Shown here piece by piece: positions 32,908 through 44,203 of a stretch of 44,758 nt of DNA. The stretch is from Akkermansia sp. (GTDB lineage Bacteria; Verrucomicrobiota; Verrucomicrobiia; Verrucomicrobiales; Akkermansiaceae). The stretch is taken from positions 1 through 44,758 of the forward strand of contig JAFYRS010000180.1 in NCBI GenBank assembly GCA_017546845.1. Direction: 5' to 3'. Made by a program: the position numbers and the translations under genes. The first letter of the stretch is position 1. The number at the start of each line of letters is the position of its first letter. The notes beneath the pieces were generated by a model that was given only the letters and a program-made list of their open reading frames with translations, was not told where the DNA came from and ran no database searches.

Positions 32908-34623
32908 ATGTACACGAATCACAAAAGCGCACTTTATGTTGTAGCCATGTTGAAACAACAGGGTATTAGCAATATCGTTATCTCACCAGGAACAAGCCAT
33001 AATGCCATGGTCCGCTCCATTGATGAAGATTCTTTCTTCAAGACCTTCAGTGTCACGGATGAGCGAAGTGCTGCCTTCTTTGCTATTGGCATAGCCCAGG
33101 AGCTGCAACGCCCCGTCGCCATCATGAGCACATCGGGAACCGCTACGTGCAATTATGTCAGTGCCGTTACTGAAGCATTCCACCGCAATATTCCGTTAGT
33201 TATCATTACGGCAGACAAACATCCCTATTTCCTGAACCAACTGGAAGACCAGATGATTAACCAGCCGCCCATGTTCAATGGCATTACCAAATACTCAGTC
33301 ACGCTGCCGGAATCCATTAAAGACAGCAGAGATGACTGGTACTGCCGCCGTCTTTTGAACGAAGCATTCCTGGAAATGACCCACCACGGCACAGGTCCTA
33401 TTCATATCAATGTCCCTATCAGCTATGGCATGTTTGCCCTAGGAGACACTTTCACTACTTCAAAATTACCGGAAATCCCGCTCGTCGAGCGTCTCGATTC
33501 CAGCACGAAAGAGGAAACATGGGAACAGACATTCCTTCAACTTAAAAATAAGCGAGTTCTTATTCTCTGCGGCCAAGATAATGCTCATAATGAGAAGGAC
33601 GCCCAGCTACTTGACACTATCTCCAAAGGATACAACTGCGTCATCTCCACGGACTTCCTTTCCAATTTACATATTGAACGCGCCATAGAAATGGAAAAAG
33701 CCCGTCCTTTCGACGCAGACCTCGTCCCCAATGTCATCATCTCATTGAACGGCAGCGTAGTATCCTACATCAAATACTTCCTTAAAAACGCTCCATCAAC
33801 TATCGAGCATTGGCTCATTCATGAAAAGGGTACACTTGCAGACCCCTATCAAAAACTGAAATATATCATTGAAAGTAACACTTCTGAGTTCCTTAACAAA
33901 ATGGCTCAATACGCCCAGAGCAACGCAAGCTCTGAATATTATGAAGTCTGCAAAAAACATGTGAATGAGTTCTCCATACCCTCTCTGCCCTATTCAAATT
34001 GTTACGCATGCCAGAAAATCATACCCAGTCTCCCGCAGGATTCCATTCTTCATCTGGGTAACAGTACTACGGTTCGCATCGCGCAGTTCTTCAATCTGCA
34101 TCCGAGCGTACAGGTTTTCTGCAACCGAGGCGTTCATGGCATAGATGGCTGCATGAGTTCCTTCATCGGGCAAGCAGCTGTTTCTGACAAGCTTGCCTTC
34201 CTGATGCTGGGAGATTTGACCTTCTTCTATGATATGAATGCACTTTGGAACAAATATGTGCGCAAGAATGTTCGTATCCTTTTATTCAATAATGGTGGAG
34301 CCTCCCTGTTCTACTATAACACAAGGGGGGTGAAGAACTTCCCCAGCCTGGATCGAAATGCCGGCGCTGCACACGTTTCATCCGCTAAAGCGTGGGCTGA
34401 ATCCCGTGGTTTTTCGTATATTTCATCAACTGACCAGGAGGAGTTTGATACTGTTTATCAACAGTTCATTCAGGAAGAATCAGACAAGCCCATCATATTT
34501 GAAGTATTTACCGACCGAGCCGTAGATGGCGAAACCTGGCACAGTATCTTAAGCCATAACACACCAAAAGAAGTCAATTTAAAAACAAAAATCAAGGAAA
34601 AGATAAAAAATATCATAAAATAA
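32908..34623 (+). CDS. MenD-like ThDP-dependent enzyme of the glycan locus
   Basis: A 571-residue thiamine-diphosphate enzyme of the MenD group. SPGTSHNAMV replaces the MenD loop SPGSRSxPL; the substrate-contacting arginine is lost. VTDERSAAFFAIGIAQ holds the conserved glutamate, and STSGTATCNYVSAVTEAFH and LGDLTFFYDMNALWN...LFNNGG are the cofactor/metal site. Menaquinone synthesis is unlikely, given the changed loop and a position between a flippase and sugar enzymes. It may join a two-carbon or 2-oxo-acid unit to a sugar ketone, as in branched-chain sugar routes (inference). A/T-rich codons suggest transfer. Confidence 0.88.
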   Translation: MYTNHKSALYVVAMLKQQGISNIVISPGTSHNAMVRSIDEDSFFKTFSVTDERSAAFFAIGIAQELQRPVAIMSTSGTATCNYVSAVTEAFHRNIPLVIITADKHPYFLNQLEDQMINQPPMFNGITKYSVTLPESIKDSRDDWYCRRLLNEAFLEMTHHGTGPIHINVPISYGMFALGDTFTTSKLPEIPLVERLDSSTKEETWEQTFLQLKNKRVLILCGQDNAHNEKDAQLLDTISKGYNCVISTDFLSNLHIERAIEMEKARPFDADLVPNVIISLNGSVVSYIKYFLKNAPSTIEHWLIHEKGTLADPYQKLKYIIESNTSEFLNKMAQYAQSNASSEYYEVCKKHVNEFSIPSLPYSNCYACQKIIPSLPQDSILHLGNSTTVRIAQFFNLHPSVQVFCNRGVHGIDGCMSSFIGQAAVSDKLAFLMLGDLTFFYDMNALWNKYVRKNVRILLFNNGGASLFYYNTRGVKNFPSLDRNAGAAHVSSAKAWAESRGFSYISSTDQEEFDTVYQQFIQEESDKPIIFEVFTDRAVDGETWHSILSHNTPKEVNLKTKIKEKIKNIIK

Positions 34624-34693
34624 GCAGCAATTTAAGAGACTCTGATTATAAGTTAAGCATTTCATCATCGCAATTTTGCTTTCACTCAATATT

Positions 34694-35929
34694 ATGAAAC
34701 TTTCCACACCTACCATCTCTCATTCGGCAACATTTGCTCGGGTCAGTTCAACCTTCACCTACGAAAATGGCCAACAAAATGAAGTATATTTTGAAACCAC
34801 GCCGGAATTCGCAAAATATCTAGTCCATGAAGTTTCAGATGCCTTCATTATTGCAGCCATGTTGCCGGCCCTGGTATATGGCGAAGACATTTACGTTGAT
34901 AATGTATCTGACTATCTGAGTTACAACTTTGACCCACTACTGTACCTCTTTGGTAAAGTATTCGGGTATCCCCCCATCAAGTTGCATGCCAAGCAGGTAT
35001 TGCACCTTGAGTTCAATCCTCAAGCAGTAGGTACTGGCTTCTCAGGAGGCGTCGATTCCCTCGCCACTTATCTGGAACACACCTCCGAATCCTGCCCGAA
35101 GGAATTTCGAGTAAATCATCTGGCGCTCTTCAACGTAGGAGCATACGGCAATGACCCGGTAAAAACCAGCAAGAACTTCCATGATGACCTTGAACGAGCA
35201 CAAAAATTTGCGAAAGAGGTAAACATACCGCTCATACCTCTCAACTCTAATCTATCTTCCATCTACACACACAAGGACATCTTCCATTTCTCGCTGAGGC
35301 TAACGCTTTGTATCAGCGCAGGCATTCTTTGCCTTCAAAAGTTATTTAAACGATACTACATTTCTTCTCATGGCACTATCGACACCATTAAACTCAGTAA
35401 ATATGACCAGCAATACTACGAGGGGCTCTTCGTACAACGCCTGTGCACAACGAACACGGATATTATGATTGCTGAACCTCATTATGACCGGGTCGAAAAA
35501 ACTAAACGAATCCTGCAAAGCGAACTTACTACTAGTCATCTTTACGTTTGCAATGCAGACCTTGTAAATGAAAAGCATGAAGGTAAACACCATGAAAAAG
35601 AAGGGCATGTGAACTGCAGCGAATGTTTCAAGTGCGTGCGCACGCTTCTTACTATTGATCTGCTGGGCAAACTGGATCAATTCCGCCATCTTTTTAATCT
35701 GGAGAAGTACTACAAACTAAAAGATGCTCTCATTCTCCAAATGTATCAAGAGAAGGAGTCGAACCATTTCCAAGCGGAAATATACGAATTATTCAAAGAG
35801 ACTGGCGCAGCATTCACCCCAAACCAATTGCGTCTCATTAAGAAATGGGAACGACAACAGTTACCAAAGCGTCTCTACCACAAGCTCCGCTCTATTTGTG
35901 GTAAAATAATGCGGAAAATTTTCTGCTAA
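34694..35929 (+). CDS. PP-loop ATP pyrophosphatase-like enzyme
   Basis: A 411-residue protein with GTGFSGGVDSLATYL (PP-loop SGGVDS, 117-122), the adenylating site of QueC, asparagine-synthase and ThiI-type enzymes. CSECFKC (Cys308, 311, 314) could bind zinc or an iron-sulfur cluster. HGTIDTIKLSKYDQQYYEG is a likely substrate-contact region. I do not recognise the exact family. ATG 34694 is preferred to a TTG at 34676. It lies between the MenD-like and SDR genes with similar A/T-rich codons, so it probably works on the same intermediate, perhaps amidating or thiolating an acid (speculation). Confidence 0.78.
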   Translation: MKLSTPTISHSATFARVSSTFTYENGQQNEVYFETTPEFAKYLVHEVSDAFIIAAMLPALVYGEDIYVDNVSDYLSYNFDPLLYLFGKVFGYPPIKLHAKQVLHLEFNPQAVGTGFSGGVDSLATYLEHTSESCPKEFRVNHLALFNVGAYGNDPVKTSKNFHDDLERAQKFAKEVNIPLIPLNSNLSSIYTHKDIFHFSLRLTLCISAGILCLQKLFKRYYISSHGTIDTIKLSKYDQQYYEGLFVQRLCTTNTDIMIAEPHYDRVEKTKRILQSELTTSHLYVCNADLVNEKHEGKHHEKEGHVNCSECFKCVRTLLTIDLLGKLDQFRHLFNLEKYYKLKDALILQMYQEKESNHFQAEIYELFKETGAAFTPNQLRLIKKWERQQLPKRLYHKLRSICGKIMRKIFC

Positions 35930-35955
35930 TATATGCAGCATTCCATAACACCCAC

Positions 35956-36831
35956 ATGAAAAAGTTTATCAAGAATATACTGAATACCGTTCTGAATAAA
36001 ACAGGTCTGCGCCGTGTAGTTTATGTTTATAGCAATGATAAAAACTACATTTTACCCAACCACCCCGTTGAAGGAAAATTAAGGGGGCAGAATGCGTTTG
36101 TAACCGGAGCTAATGGGGCTTTGGGGAGAGCGATAACTGCAGTTTTAATCAGTCACGGAGCAAAGGTATATGCCGTAGGTCGAAATAAGGAGAAATTATG
36201 GCAACTAGAAGAGGAAATGAACCAACTGCATCCCAACAGTTGTAAAGCATGCATAGCGAATCTCGAAAACGAAGCAGAATTGAGTTCAGCCGTCAAAGAA
36301 TGCCTGAAAGAGAACGAAAAGTTAGACATATGGGTCAATTGTGCAGGTGGCTCCGCCCGCGAAAAAGCAAAACCAATTGTGGAGCAGGAGATGGACATCA
36401 TCGATATGGTGATTACGTCTAATCTGCGCACATGCATTATCGGATGCAAAATTGCAGCATCCTACATGATAAAACAATGCAGTGGCAGTATCATTAATAT
36501 CTCATCAAATATCGTCAATCGAGGCAAGCCCGCATATAGTGATTATGTTGCAACCAAAGCAGGTGTGATTGGATTTACCAGAAACCTTGCCTTGGAGTTA
36601 GGGCCATCAGGAATCCGGGTCAACAGCATATCACCCAGCTTTATACAACGAGGTGAATATGACCAGAATCAACGCGAGTACTTACTACGCACCAGCTGTC
36701 TGAATCGCATAGGAACGCCAGAGGATGTTGCTCATGCTGTGGCGTTTATGGCCTCTTCAGAGGCAAGCTTCATTACCGCTCAAAATCTTCTGGTTGATGG
36801 AGCTCGCCACCTGTGGGTTCCCATGGGATAA
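35956..36831 (+). CDS. Short-chain dehydrogenase/reductase
   Basis: A classical SDR with a Rossmann fold. VTGANGALG binds the nicotinamide cofactor, NCAGG follows, and the catalytic serine (INISS) and YxxxK (YVATKAG) are present. The C-terminus GTPEDVAHAVAFMASSEASFITAQNLLVDGA is standard. There is an unusual N-terminal extension of about 45 residues, basic and hydrophobic, before the domain. The ATG follows the PP-loop gene by 26 bases. It is the likely reductase of the MenD-like/PP-loop/SDR triad. Confidence 0.92.
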   Translation: MKKFIKNILNTVLNKTGLRRVVYVYSNDKNYILPNHPVEGKLRGQNAFVTGANGALGRAITAVLISHGAKVYAVGRNKEKLWQLEEEMNQLHPNSCKACIANLENEAELSSAVKECLKENEKLDIWVNCAGGSAREKAKPIVEQEMDIIDMVITSNLRTCIIGCKIAASYMIKQCSGSIINISSNIVNRGKPAYSDYVATKAGVIGFTRNLALELGPSGIRVNSISPSFIQRGEYDQNQREYLLRTSCLNRIGTPEDVAHAVAFMASSEASFITAQNLLVDGARHLWVPMG

Positions 36832-36835
36832 ATCA

Positions 36836-38410
36836 ATGACATCGGGAACGACAATCATGAGAACCTCAACAGCTCCAATTTCCCAGCTATCAAGCGCTCA
36901 AGATAGAACTGACTACTGGGATAATCTGAAAGGTCTATTGATACTGCTGGTTGTTCTGGGGCATTTCATTCAGCCCTATGACCAGCTGAATGGCATCTGG
37001 GCAGCAATTTACCTGTTCCACATGCCAGCGTTTCTATTTGTAACAGGTTTCTTCAGTCGGCGCAGTTCGATGCAGGCTGATAAGCTGATGCGTTTCTGCA
37101 TCCTGCTGATTGTCTATAACATCATCTTAATGGTGGGAAAGGGAGGTTTGCACCCTTCCGCATGGGAATGGTATAAAGTATACTTATCTGCATGGTATCT
37201 ACTTGCCGTCATTCTTTACCGGCTCACCATTCCTCTGCTGGAAAGAATCCATACCTGGTATATTCTTGCCATCTCTGTATGCGTAGGGCTATGCTGGGGT
37301 ATCCTGACTCCCTCAGATCCCTCGGCCCTGTACAAACTCGTTCCCTTGTACCCGTTCTTTGTGCTTGGCTATTCATACGGGACAGGCAGAGAACGAAACT
37401 TTGTCCCTCCGTTTACATTCAGGCAACGCACCTTGGGGGGCATTGTCCTACTAGGGCTTCTACTACTGGGGCTCGTGGGCAACAAATATGAAATCCTCAC
37501 CTATAATCGGCTGATATGGGCTCCCTATTATGAAGGGGCCGAGGATGCAATTATACGGCTGGGGCTCTACGTATGCGGTATTCTGGGTACGCTGTCCATC
37601 ATGTCACTCACAGGGGAAAAGTACACATTCCTTATTACCGAATGCGGGAAGAATTCGCTCATTCTCTACATCCTGCATCGTCCCATCACCCTGGTACTCG
37701 AACGCCTTGCACCAGCGCATTCATTCAATATATCTGCCGAGGTATGGGTTATCAGCGGCATCCTCATCACTCTCATTCTTGGCAACAACCGATTGTTTGT
37801 CCGGCTGTTCAACGCATCGCTTGACACCTCAGTCAAACTCATCCTCAGACCCCGTCTTACCTGGATTTCCCTAGCGGCAGCATTGGCTCTATGTGCTATT
37901 ACTCTTGGCGGGTGGTACGGTGTCCGAATCTGGAAAAGCAGGCGTCACCATCCTCAAGTAATCGAAACAGACTATTATCTGAACACGTTGGGAGAAAAGG
38001 AAAAACAGATACTGAGTTCCAGTTTCAGACTTTCCTTCATTGGAGATCTCATTTTACTCCGTCCACAAGTGCAGCGTGGAATCACCCCCGACGGGAGATT
38101 TGATTTTTCTCCCATTTTCAAGCATGCAAAAAAATATTTCCAGACAGATGACTATACAATAGCGGTCTGGGAAGGGCCATGCGCAGGGAGTGATACAAAC
38201 TATTCCAACACCGCCTATGGCGACAAACCGTTTATCCGGCTGAACTTCCCCGATGAATTTGCAACTGCCGCAAAAGAGGCAGGAATCGATTTTGTTTCCG
38301 TTTCCACCAACCATGTGCTTGATTGTGGGGAAGATGCCGTTAACCGAACACTCAGCATCCTTGAACAGAACAAGTTATCCCACGTCGGTGTATACCCCCC
38401 CATTTCATAG
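36836..38410 (+). CDS. Acyltransferase-3 domain fused to CapA N-terminus (frameshifted)
   Basis: Residues 1 to about 360 are a polytopic acyltransferase: DYWDNLKGLLILLVVLGHF, then HMPAFLFVTGFFSRR, about ten helices in all, as in OafA-like O-acetylases. After one more hydrophobic stretch (about 342-362) the chain continues as a CapA/PgsA-type metallophosphatase-like domain: RLSFIGDLILLRPQ, EGPCAG and VSTNHVLDCGEDAV. This frame ends at TAG 38408, eleven residues into the usual continuation, because of a run of seven C. The rest of the CapA domain lies in the next frame (38402 onward). ATG 36836 is five bases after the SDR stop. Confidence 0.85.
   Translation: MTSGTTIMRTSTAPISQLSSAQDRTDYWDNLKGLLILLVVLGHFIQPYDQLNGIWAAIYLFHMPAFLFVTGFFSRRSSMQADKLMRFCILLIVYNIILMVGKGGLHPSAWEWYKVYLSAWYLLAVILYRLTIPLLERIHTWYILAISVCVGLCWGILTPSDPSALYKLVPLYPFFVLGYSYGTGRERNFVPPFTFRQRTLGGIVLLGLLLLGLVGNKYEILTYNRLIWAPYYEGAEDAIIRLGLYVCGILGTLSIMSLTGEKYTFLITECGKNSLILYILHRPITLVLERLAPAHSFNISAEVWVISGILITLILGNNRLFVRLFNASLDTSVKLILRPRLTWISLAAALALCAITLGGWYGVRIWKSRRHHPQVIETDYYLNTLGEKEKQILSSSFRLSFIGDLILLRPQVQRGITPDGRFDFSPIFKHAKKYFQTDDYTIAVWEGPCAGSDTNYSNTAYGDKPFIRLNFPDEFATAAKEAGIDFVSVSTNHVLDCGEDAVNRTLSILEQNKLSHVGVYPPIS
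38395..38401 (+). other. Run of seven C at the frameshift
   Basis: Seven C in a row. With six C the sequence reads through: Tyr-Pro-Pro-Phe-His-Arg in place of Tyr-Pro-Pro-Ile-Ser-stop, and continues to the stop at 39855. It could be a real one-base insertion, a slippage-prone phase-variation site, or an assembly error. Confidence 0.9.
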
Positions 38411-39857
38411 GAATAAAACTCCTCGCCACAGGATTATATCGCTCAGAGATGAGAGTGGTGCCAGCATCCGCATAGCCGTATTAGCATACACGTATGGCAG
38501 CAACTATGTACCGGTAGAAGCATTCTTCACAGGAGAATACAAAGAACTGGTTTCATGTCTTACAGCACCGGGAACACCATATTATGAAATGGCGCGCAAA
38601 CAAGTGCTGGTCGAAATTGAAGAAGCAAAAAAAGATAATCCGGATTGCCTGATTATCGTGCCGCACATGGGTGGCCAATTTAATCACGCGCCGGACGAAT
38701 TCCAACGCCATTGGTGCCAAATTTTCATCAATGCCGGAGCAGATGTCATCCTCTCAGATCATCCTCATGCCACCCAGCCTTGTGAATGGTTCACACGCGC
38801 CGATGGAGGCTCAGGTCTCATCATTCATTGTCCTGGCAATTTTGCCAATTCATATACAGACATGGACGGTGATGCCGTGGCCATAACGGAGATTTATCTT
38901 GATAAGCAAAGCGGCAAACCTCAATCGTGCGGGGTTATCCCTATGTGGGTGACCGCCGAGGGTAATGGTCAGTACATCCCAGCACCGTTACCAGAATATC
39001 TGTATGGAGAAGCAACCGGGGGGCTTTCCAACATGGACTACAAGAGGCTCGAGGAAGTCAGCAGAATCATTACCAAATCCATGCTTGGGCGTGAAATTCC
39101 CTTGCATTCAGCCGCTACGAGATACTATACCTTCCCAGCCTGCAGCGATGGTCAAATATACCGGGACACAATGGAGAACAAGTTACCCAGGCAGAAAATC
39201 ATCCAATCAGCTCTTGGAAAGTATCTGCAAACCGCCCGGAAAGTATGCTTTGTGGGAGACTCGATAACAGAAGGCACAAAAAATATGGGGTACGGATGGT
39301 TTGAGCCCATTGCTGCAAACTTACCGGACATCCAATGCACCTGCTTTGCAAAAGGAGCAATGACAAGCCGCTATTTTCTGGCAAATGCAACTGAAATAGC
39401 AGCCCACAAGGCGGATGTTTACGTGATGGCCTACGGAACAAACGATGTACGCTACCGCAACAAGATGAAATGCGCCATGAGCGCGGAACAATACGTCCGG
39501 AATATCTCAGCTCTGGTCAACAAAATCCGGAAAAGGGTTCCCAATGCCAGTTTTGTTTTCATTGCGCCATGGACAAGTGATATTGATGACCGATACAGCC
39601 AGCTGAGCAATCATGAAAAATATGCCATGCTGGCGGAATATGGCCGAGCGCTGGAACAGTACTGCACAAAGGAGGGGCACTGGTATATTAACCCCAATCC
39701 GCATTTACGTAGGGAGTTGGATAGTCTGCATACCGGTTTCCGATGGTTGGTCGATGACATTCATCCTAACGGGACAACAGGCATACGTCTGTACAGTGAA
39801 GCCGTTCTGAAAGCAGCTGAAACCACTAAACCAGCAGTTGATAAACAAGGTAATTAG
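38402..39857 (+). pseudogene. Frameshifted continuation: CapA C-terminus plus SGNH hydrolase
   Basis: Continuation of the previous gene in the +1 frame. The CapA half has RIAVLAYTYG, LIIVPHMGGQFNHAPDEFQ, GADVILSDHPHATQP and LIIHCPGNFAN. The SGNH hydrolase then runs from about 39235 to 39830: VCFVGDSITEG (serine), AYGTND and DDIHPNGTTG (Asp and His). Together with the upstream part this is about 1007 residues: acyltransferase, CapA, SGNH. The combination suggests O-acylation and de-acylation, or transfer, on an exported glycan (inference). It could be expressed by slippage or recoding, or be a broken gene; downstream ATGs are also possible. Confidence 0.8.
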
Positions 39858-39866
39858 AAACCGGTG

Positions 39867-40070
39867 TTACAGATTACTGTCTCTGTCTTCTGATTGCTCT
39901 GTCTTGCAGAGTTGCCAGGCTTCCAAGGCAACTGCCAGTGACTCATATTTCTCATAAGCCTGATTATCTTGCTGGGCAGAGCGCACGCGCCTCACACAAC
40001 ATACATCATATTGCTGCCCCATACCATCAACATAAGGGCCATTGCTAACAGCTATTCTCTTATAATACAT
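39867..40070 (-). CDS. Small protein of unknown function
   Basis: A 67-residue protein, polar, with a Cys-Cys pair and a helix-like middle (AYEKYESLAVALEAWQLCK). No family is recognised. It starts three bases after the stop of the 205-residue gene and is probably the last gene of a three-gene unit. It converges with the acyltransferase/CapA/SGNH gene, with no terminator seen in the nine-base gap. Confidence 0.6.
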   Translation of the reverse strand: MYYKRIAVSNGPYVDGMGQQYDVCCVRRVRSAQQDNQAYEKYESLAVALEAWQLCKTEQSEDRDSNL

Positions 40071-40073
40071 ATA

Positions 40074-40691
40074 TTAAACCTCTATAAGACTATCGTCTAA
40101 ATCTGAATACAATGCAGGGGAACCACCGGGTGCCAGCATCGGTTGCACTTGAAAACGCACCCCCGACCTGGCGTTGTAGTAGTATACAAAATCAAATTTC
40201 TTTGTTGTCAGGGATCGGATGGAGATTGAGCGAGTCAGCGAAGAACCTATCATGTATGTATCTGTGAGGGTTGAGAAGAGGTTATCATTAACATAAATGG
40301 ACGCACTCCCATTCTCCATGTGCATAAACACCTCTGCATCGCCATATGAACTTCTGATGGTCGACCGATTATTACCATAATCCGCATGAATTCCTATTGG
40401 CTGTGTTGACGTAATCACGTTAAACCGTCCGTTCTGAAGTGTTTCAGGACGATTGATACCAGTTGCAATTGTCCAATTAGCAGCCCCGGCAAGCACTGCA
40501 AAACGCCCCTTTAGATATGCAATATCGTTTTCTGAATCACCATCAGCAAAAAACGCTCTGTATACAATAAGGCTGGTGATTGATATTTCCTCTGAGAACT
40601 CCACGGATTCCGCTGGCCAGTAGGAGTCCACCACGGCGCCGTTATCCTGGGCGAAGCAGCCGCCCATCATGCATAATCCGGAAGCAATCAT
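40074..40691 (-). CDS. Unknown beta-rich protein, possibly exported
   Basis: A 205-residue protein. The first 15 residues (ASGLCMMGGCFAQ) are hydrophobic and include a GGC that could be a weak lipobox, but the stretch is short for a signal. The rest alternates polar and hydrophobic residues (FAVLAGAANWTIATGI, AEVFMHMENGSASIYVND), as in beta-sandwich or tail-fibre-like proteins. No family is recognised. It overlaps the upstream gene by four bases (ATGA). Confidence 0.65.
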   Translation of the reverse strand: MIASGLCMMGGCFAQDNGAVVDSYWPAESVEFSEEISITSLIVYRAFFADGDSENDIAYLKGRFAVLAGAANWTIATGINRPETLQNGRFNVITSTQPIGIHADYGNNRSTIRSSYGDAEVFMHMENGSASIYVNDNLFSTLTDTYMIGSSLTRSISIRSLTTKKFDFVYYYNARSGVRFQVQPMLAPGGSPALYSDLDDSLIEV

Positions 40692-41188
40692 TGTTTGATA
40701 GTATAAGCAAGGTTAGCAAGAATTGTGGAAGCATCCACCTGCTGCAAGGCTACTACGAAAGTATATCCATCCATCATAGAGGGCTCGCCATAGAGCCAAT
40801 TCACGCCAGAAAGTGAGACCGGACATGTTGTTTTCAGATAACAAGTCAGCACCCTGTCCTGCCACGCAGCAGGCTTCACCGTTATAGCAGCCAGCTCCGT
40901 ATTGTTAAACCAGGTAGCATGCTGGATTCCGAGCGTATCCGACAGCAGAGCGCGAACAGGCTCACCTGGCGTGAAACGGGCGAACACCGCCGACACATCC
41001 TCCGTCAGAGGGTACATGCGGGCCTTATCCGAAGAAAGGTGAATCTGCTTATCGACACTCCAGAAAACAGCCGAGCCACCAGCGGCTACGGAACAACAGG
41101 TATTTCCCTGAGTATCGGTAACGGTGCAGGCATCGGCGCTATACACCACATGCCAGCGGTATGGAATGGAATCGAGTATTTGAGCCAT
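40688..41188 (-). CDS. Unknown protein, first gene of a three-gene unit
   Basis: A 166-residue protein starting MAQILDSIPYRWHVVYSADACTV. It is predicted beta-rich, with several Cys and a C-terminal VALQQVDASTILANLAYTIKQ. No signal peptide or membrane segment is seen and no family is recognised. The frame is open to 41353, but ATG 41188 gives the natural start. A perfect 11-bp hairpin lies 17 bases upstream. The three genes look like a small mobile or phage-derived cargo set, but no phage hallmark gene is present, so this is only an impression. Confidence 0.65.
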   Translation of the reverse strand: MAQILDSIPYRWHVVYSADACTVTDTQGNTCCSVAAGGSAVFWSVDKQIHLSSDKARMYPLTEDVSAVFARFTPGEPVRALLSDTLGIQHATWFNNTELAAITVKPAAWQDRVLTCYLKTTCPVSLSGVNWLYGEPSMMDGYTFVVALQQVDASTILANLAYTIKQ

Positions 41189-41205
41189 AGTTGTTGTATT
41201 TTTCC

Positions 41206-41238
41206 GGGGCAGCCCGATTCCGGGAACCGGGCTGCCCC
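41206..41238 (-). other. Perfect 11-bp hairpin upstream of the three-gene unit
   Basis: GGGGCAGCCCG (41206-41216) and CGGGCTGCCCC (41228-41238) with an 11-base loop that itself contains TTCCGGGAA. There is no T-tract in either direction. It would form in the 5' leader of the unit, 17 bases before the ATG, and could block or control translation, or stabilise the mRNA. Confidence 0.75.
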
Positions 41239-41484
41239 AATCGTGATTATTCGTACAGTTTGTTTGTTGTCCGGGTAGTGTCAGGCACCAGGTGTATCGG
41301 TGACTTACAAAGCGCAGTATAGCAGACATCTTCATGACCACAACAAAATACAAGCACCCGGTTGCGATGCCCGCTCAGAACTCATTACCGGGCAAAGGGT
41401 TATACTTGACACAAAAGTCAGAGTAGGTGCGGAGTTCCTTCGGAGTAATCCGTGGCATACAGCGCAGGAGAAAACACATAAGTC
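41239..41484. other. Non-coding stretch between the unknown unit and leuS
   Basis: The gap from 41189 to 41523 contains the hairpin at 41206-41238 and the leuS promoter at 41485-41513. The remaining 246 bases show no convincing gene, T-box or tRNA. A GACACAAAAGTC-type small dyad near 41408 and a GGAGT/GGAGT direct repeat near 41430-41446 are the only structure seen. A promoter for the minus-strand unit must lie here but is not clear. Confidence 0.5.
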
Positions 41485-41513
41485 TTGCTTTTCCTATGCG
41501 CGTGGCGTATAGT
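41485..41513 (+). promoter_or_regulatory. leuS promoter, predicted leaderless
   Basis: TTGCTT (41485-41490), a 17-base spacer and TATAGT (41508-41513). The ATG follows ten bases later, so the mRNA leader is about 3-4 bases or absent. Confidence 0.65.
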
Positions 41514-41523
41514 CGCGCGCGAC

Positions 41524-44100
<2,577 letters not shown>

Positions 44101-44116
44101 GACAACACCCATCTTC

Positions 44117-44155
44117 AATCCCCCGCCCGCAATCATGCAGGCGGGGGATTTTTTT
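44117..44155 (+). terminator. Intrinsic terminator after leuS
   Basis: AATCCCCCGCC (44117-44127) pairs with GGCGGGGGATT (44140-44150) and runs into seven T. Confidence 0.9.
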
Positions 44156-44203
44156 CACGCCACACTTCCTGGCTGGACGAGAAGAACGAACACTAACACC
44201 CCT

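Noticed and set aside
32908..34623. Menaquinone biosynthesis gene menD
   Set aside because: The substrate loop is changed and no other men gene is nearby; the context is a glycan locus.
39867..41188. Prophage remnant
   Set aside because: No integrase, terminase, portal, capsid or attachment repeat is seen; only an impression from the beta-rich unknown proteins.
41239..41523. T-box or tRNA upstream of leuS
   Set aside because: No T-box motif, specifier stem or antiterminator was found, and the promoter lies directly before the ATG; no cloverleaf was seen.
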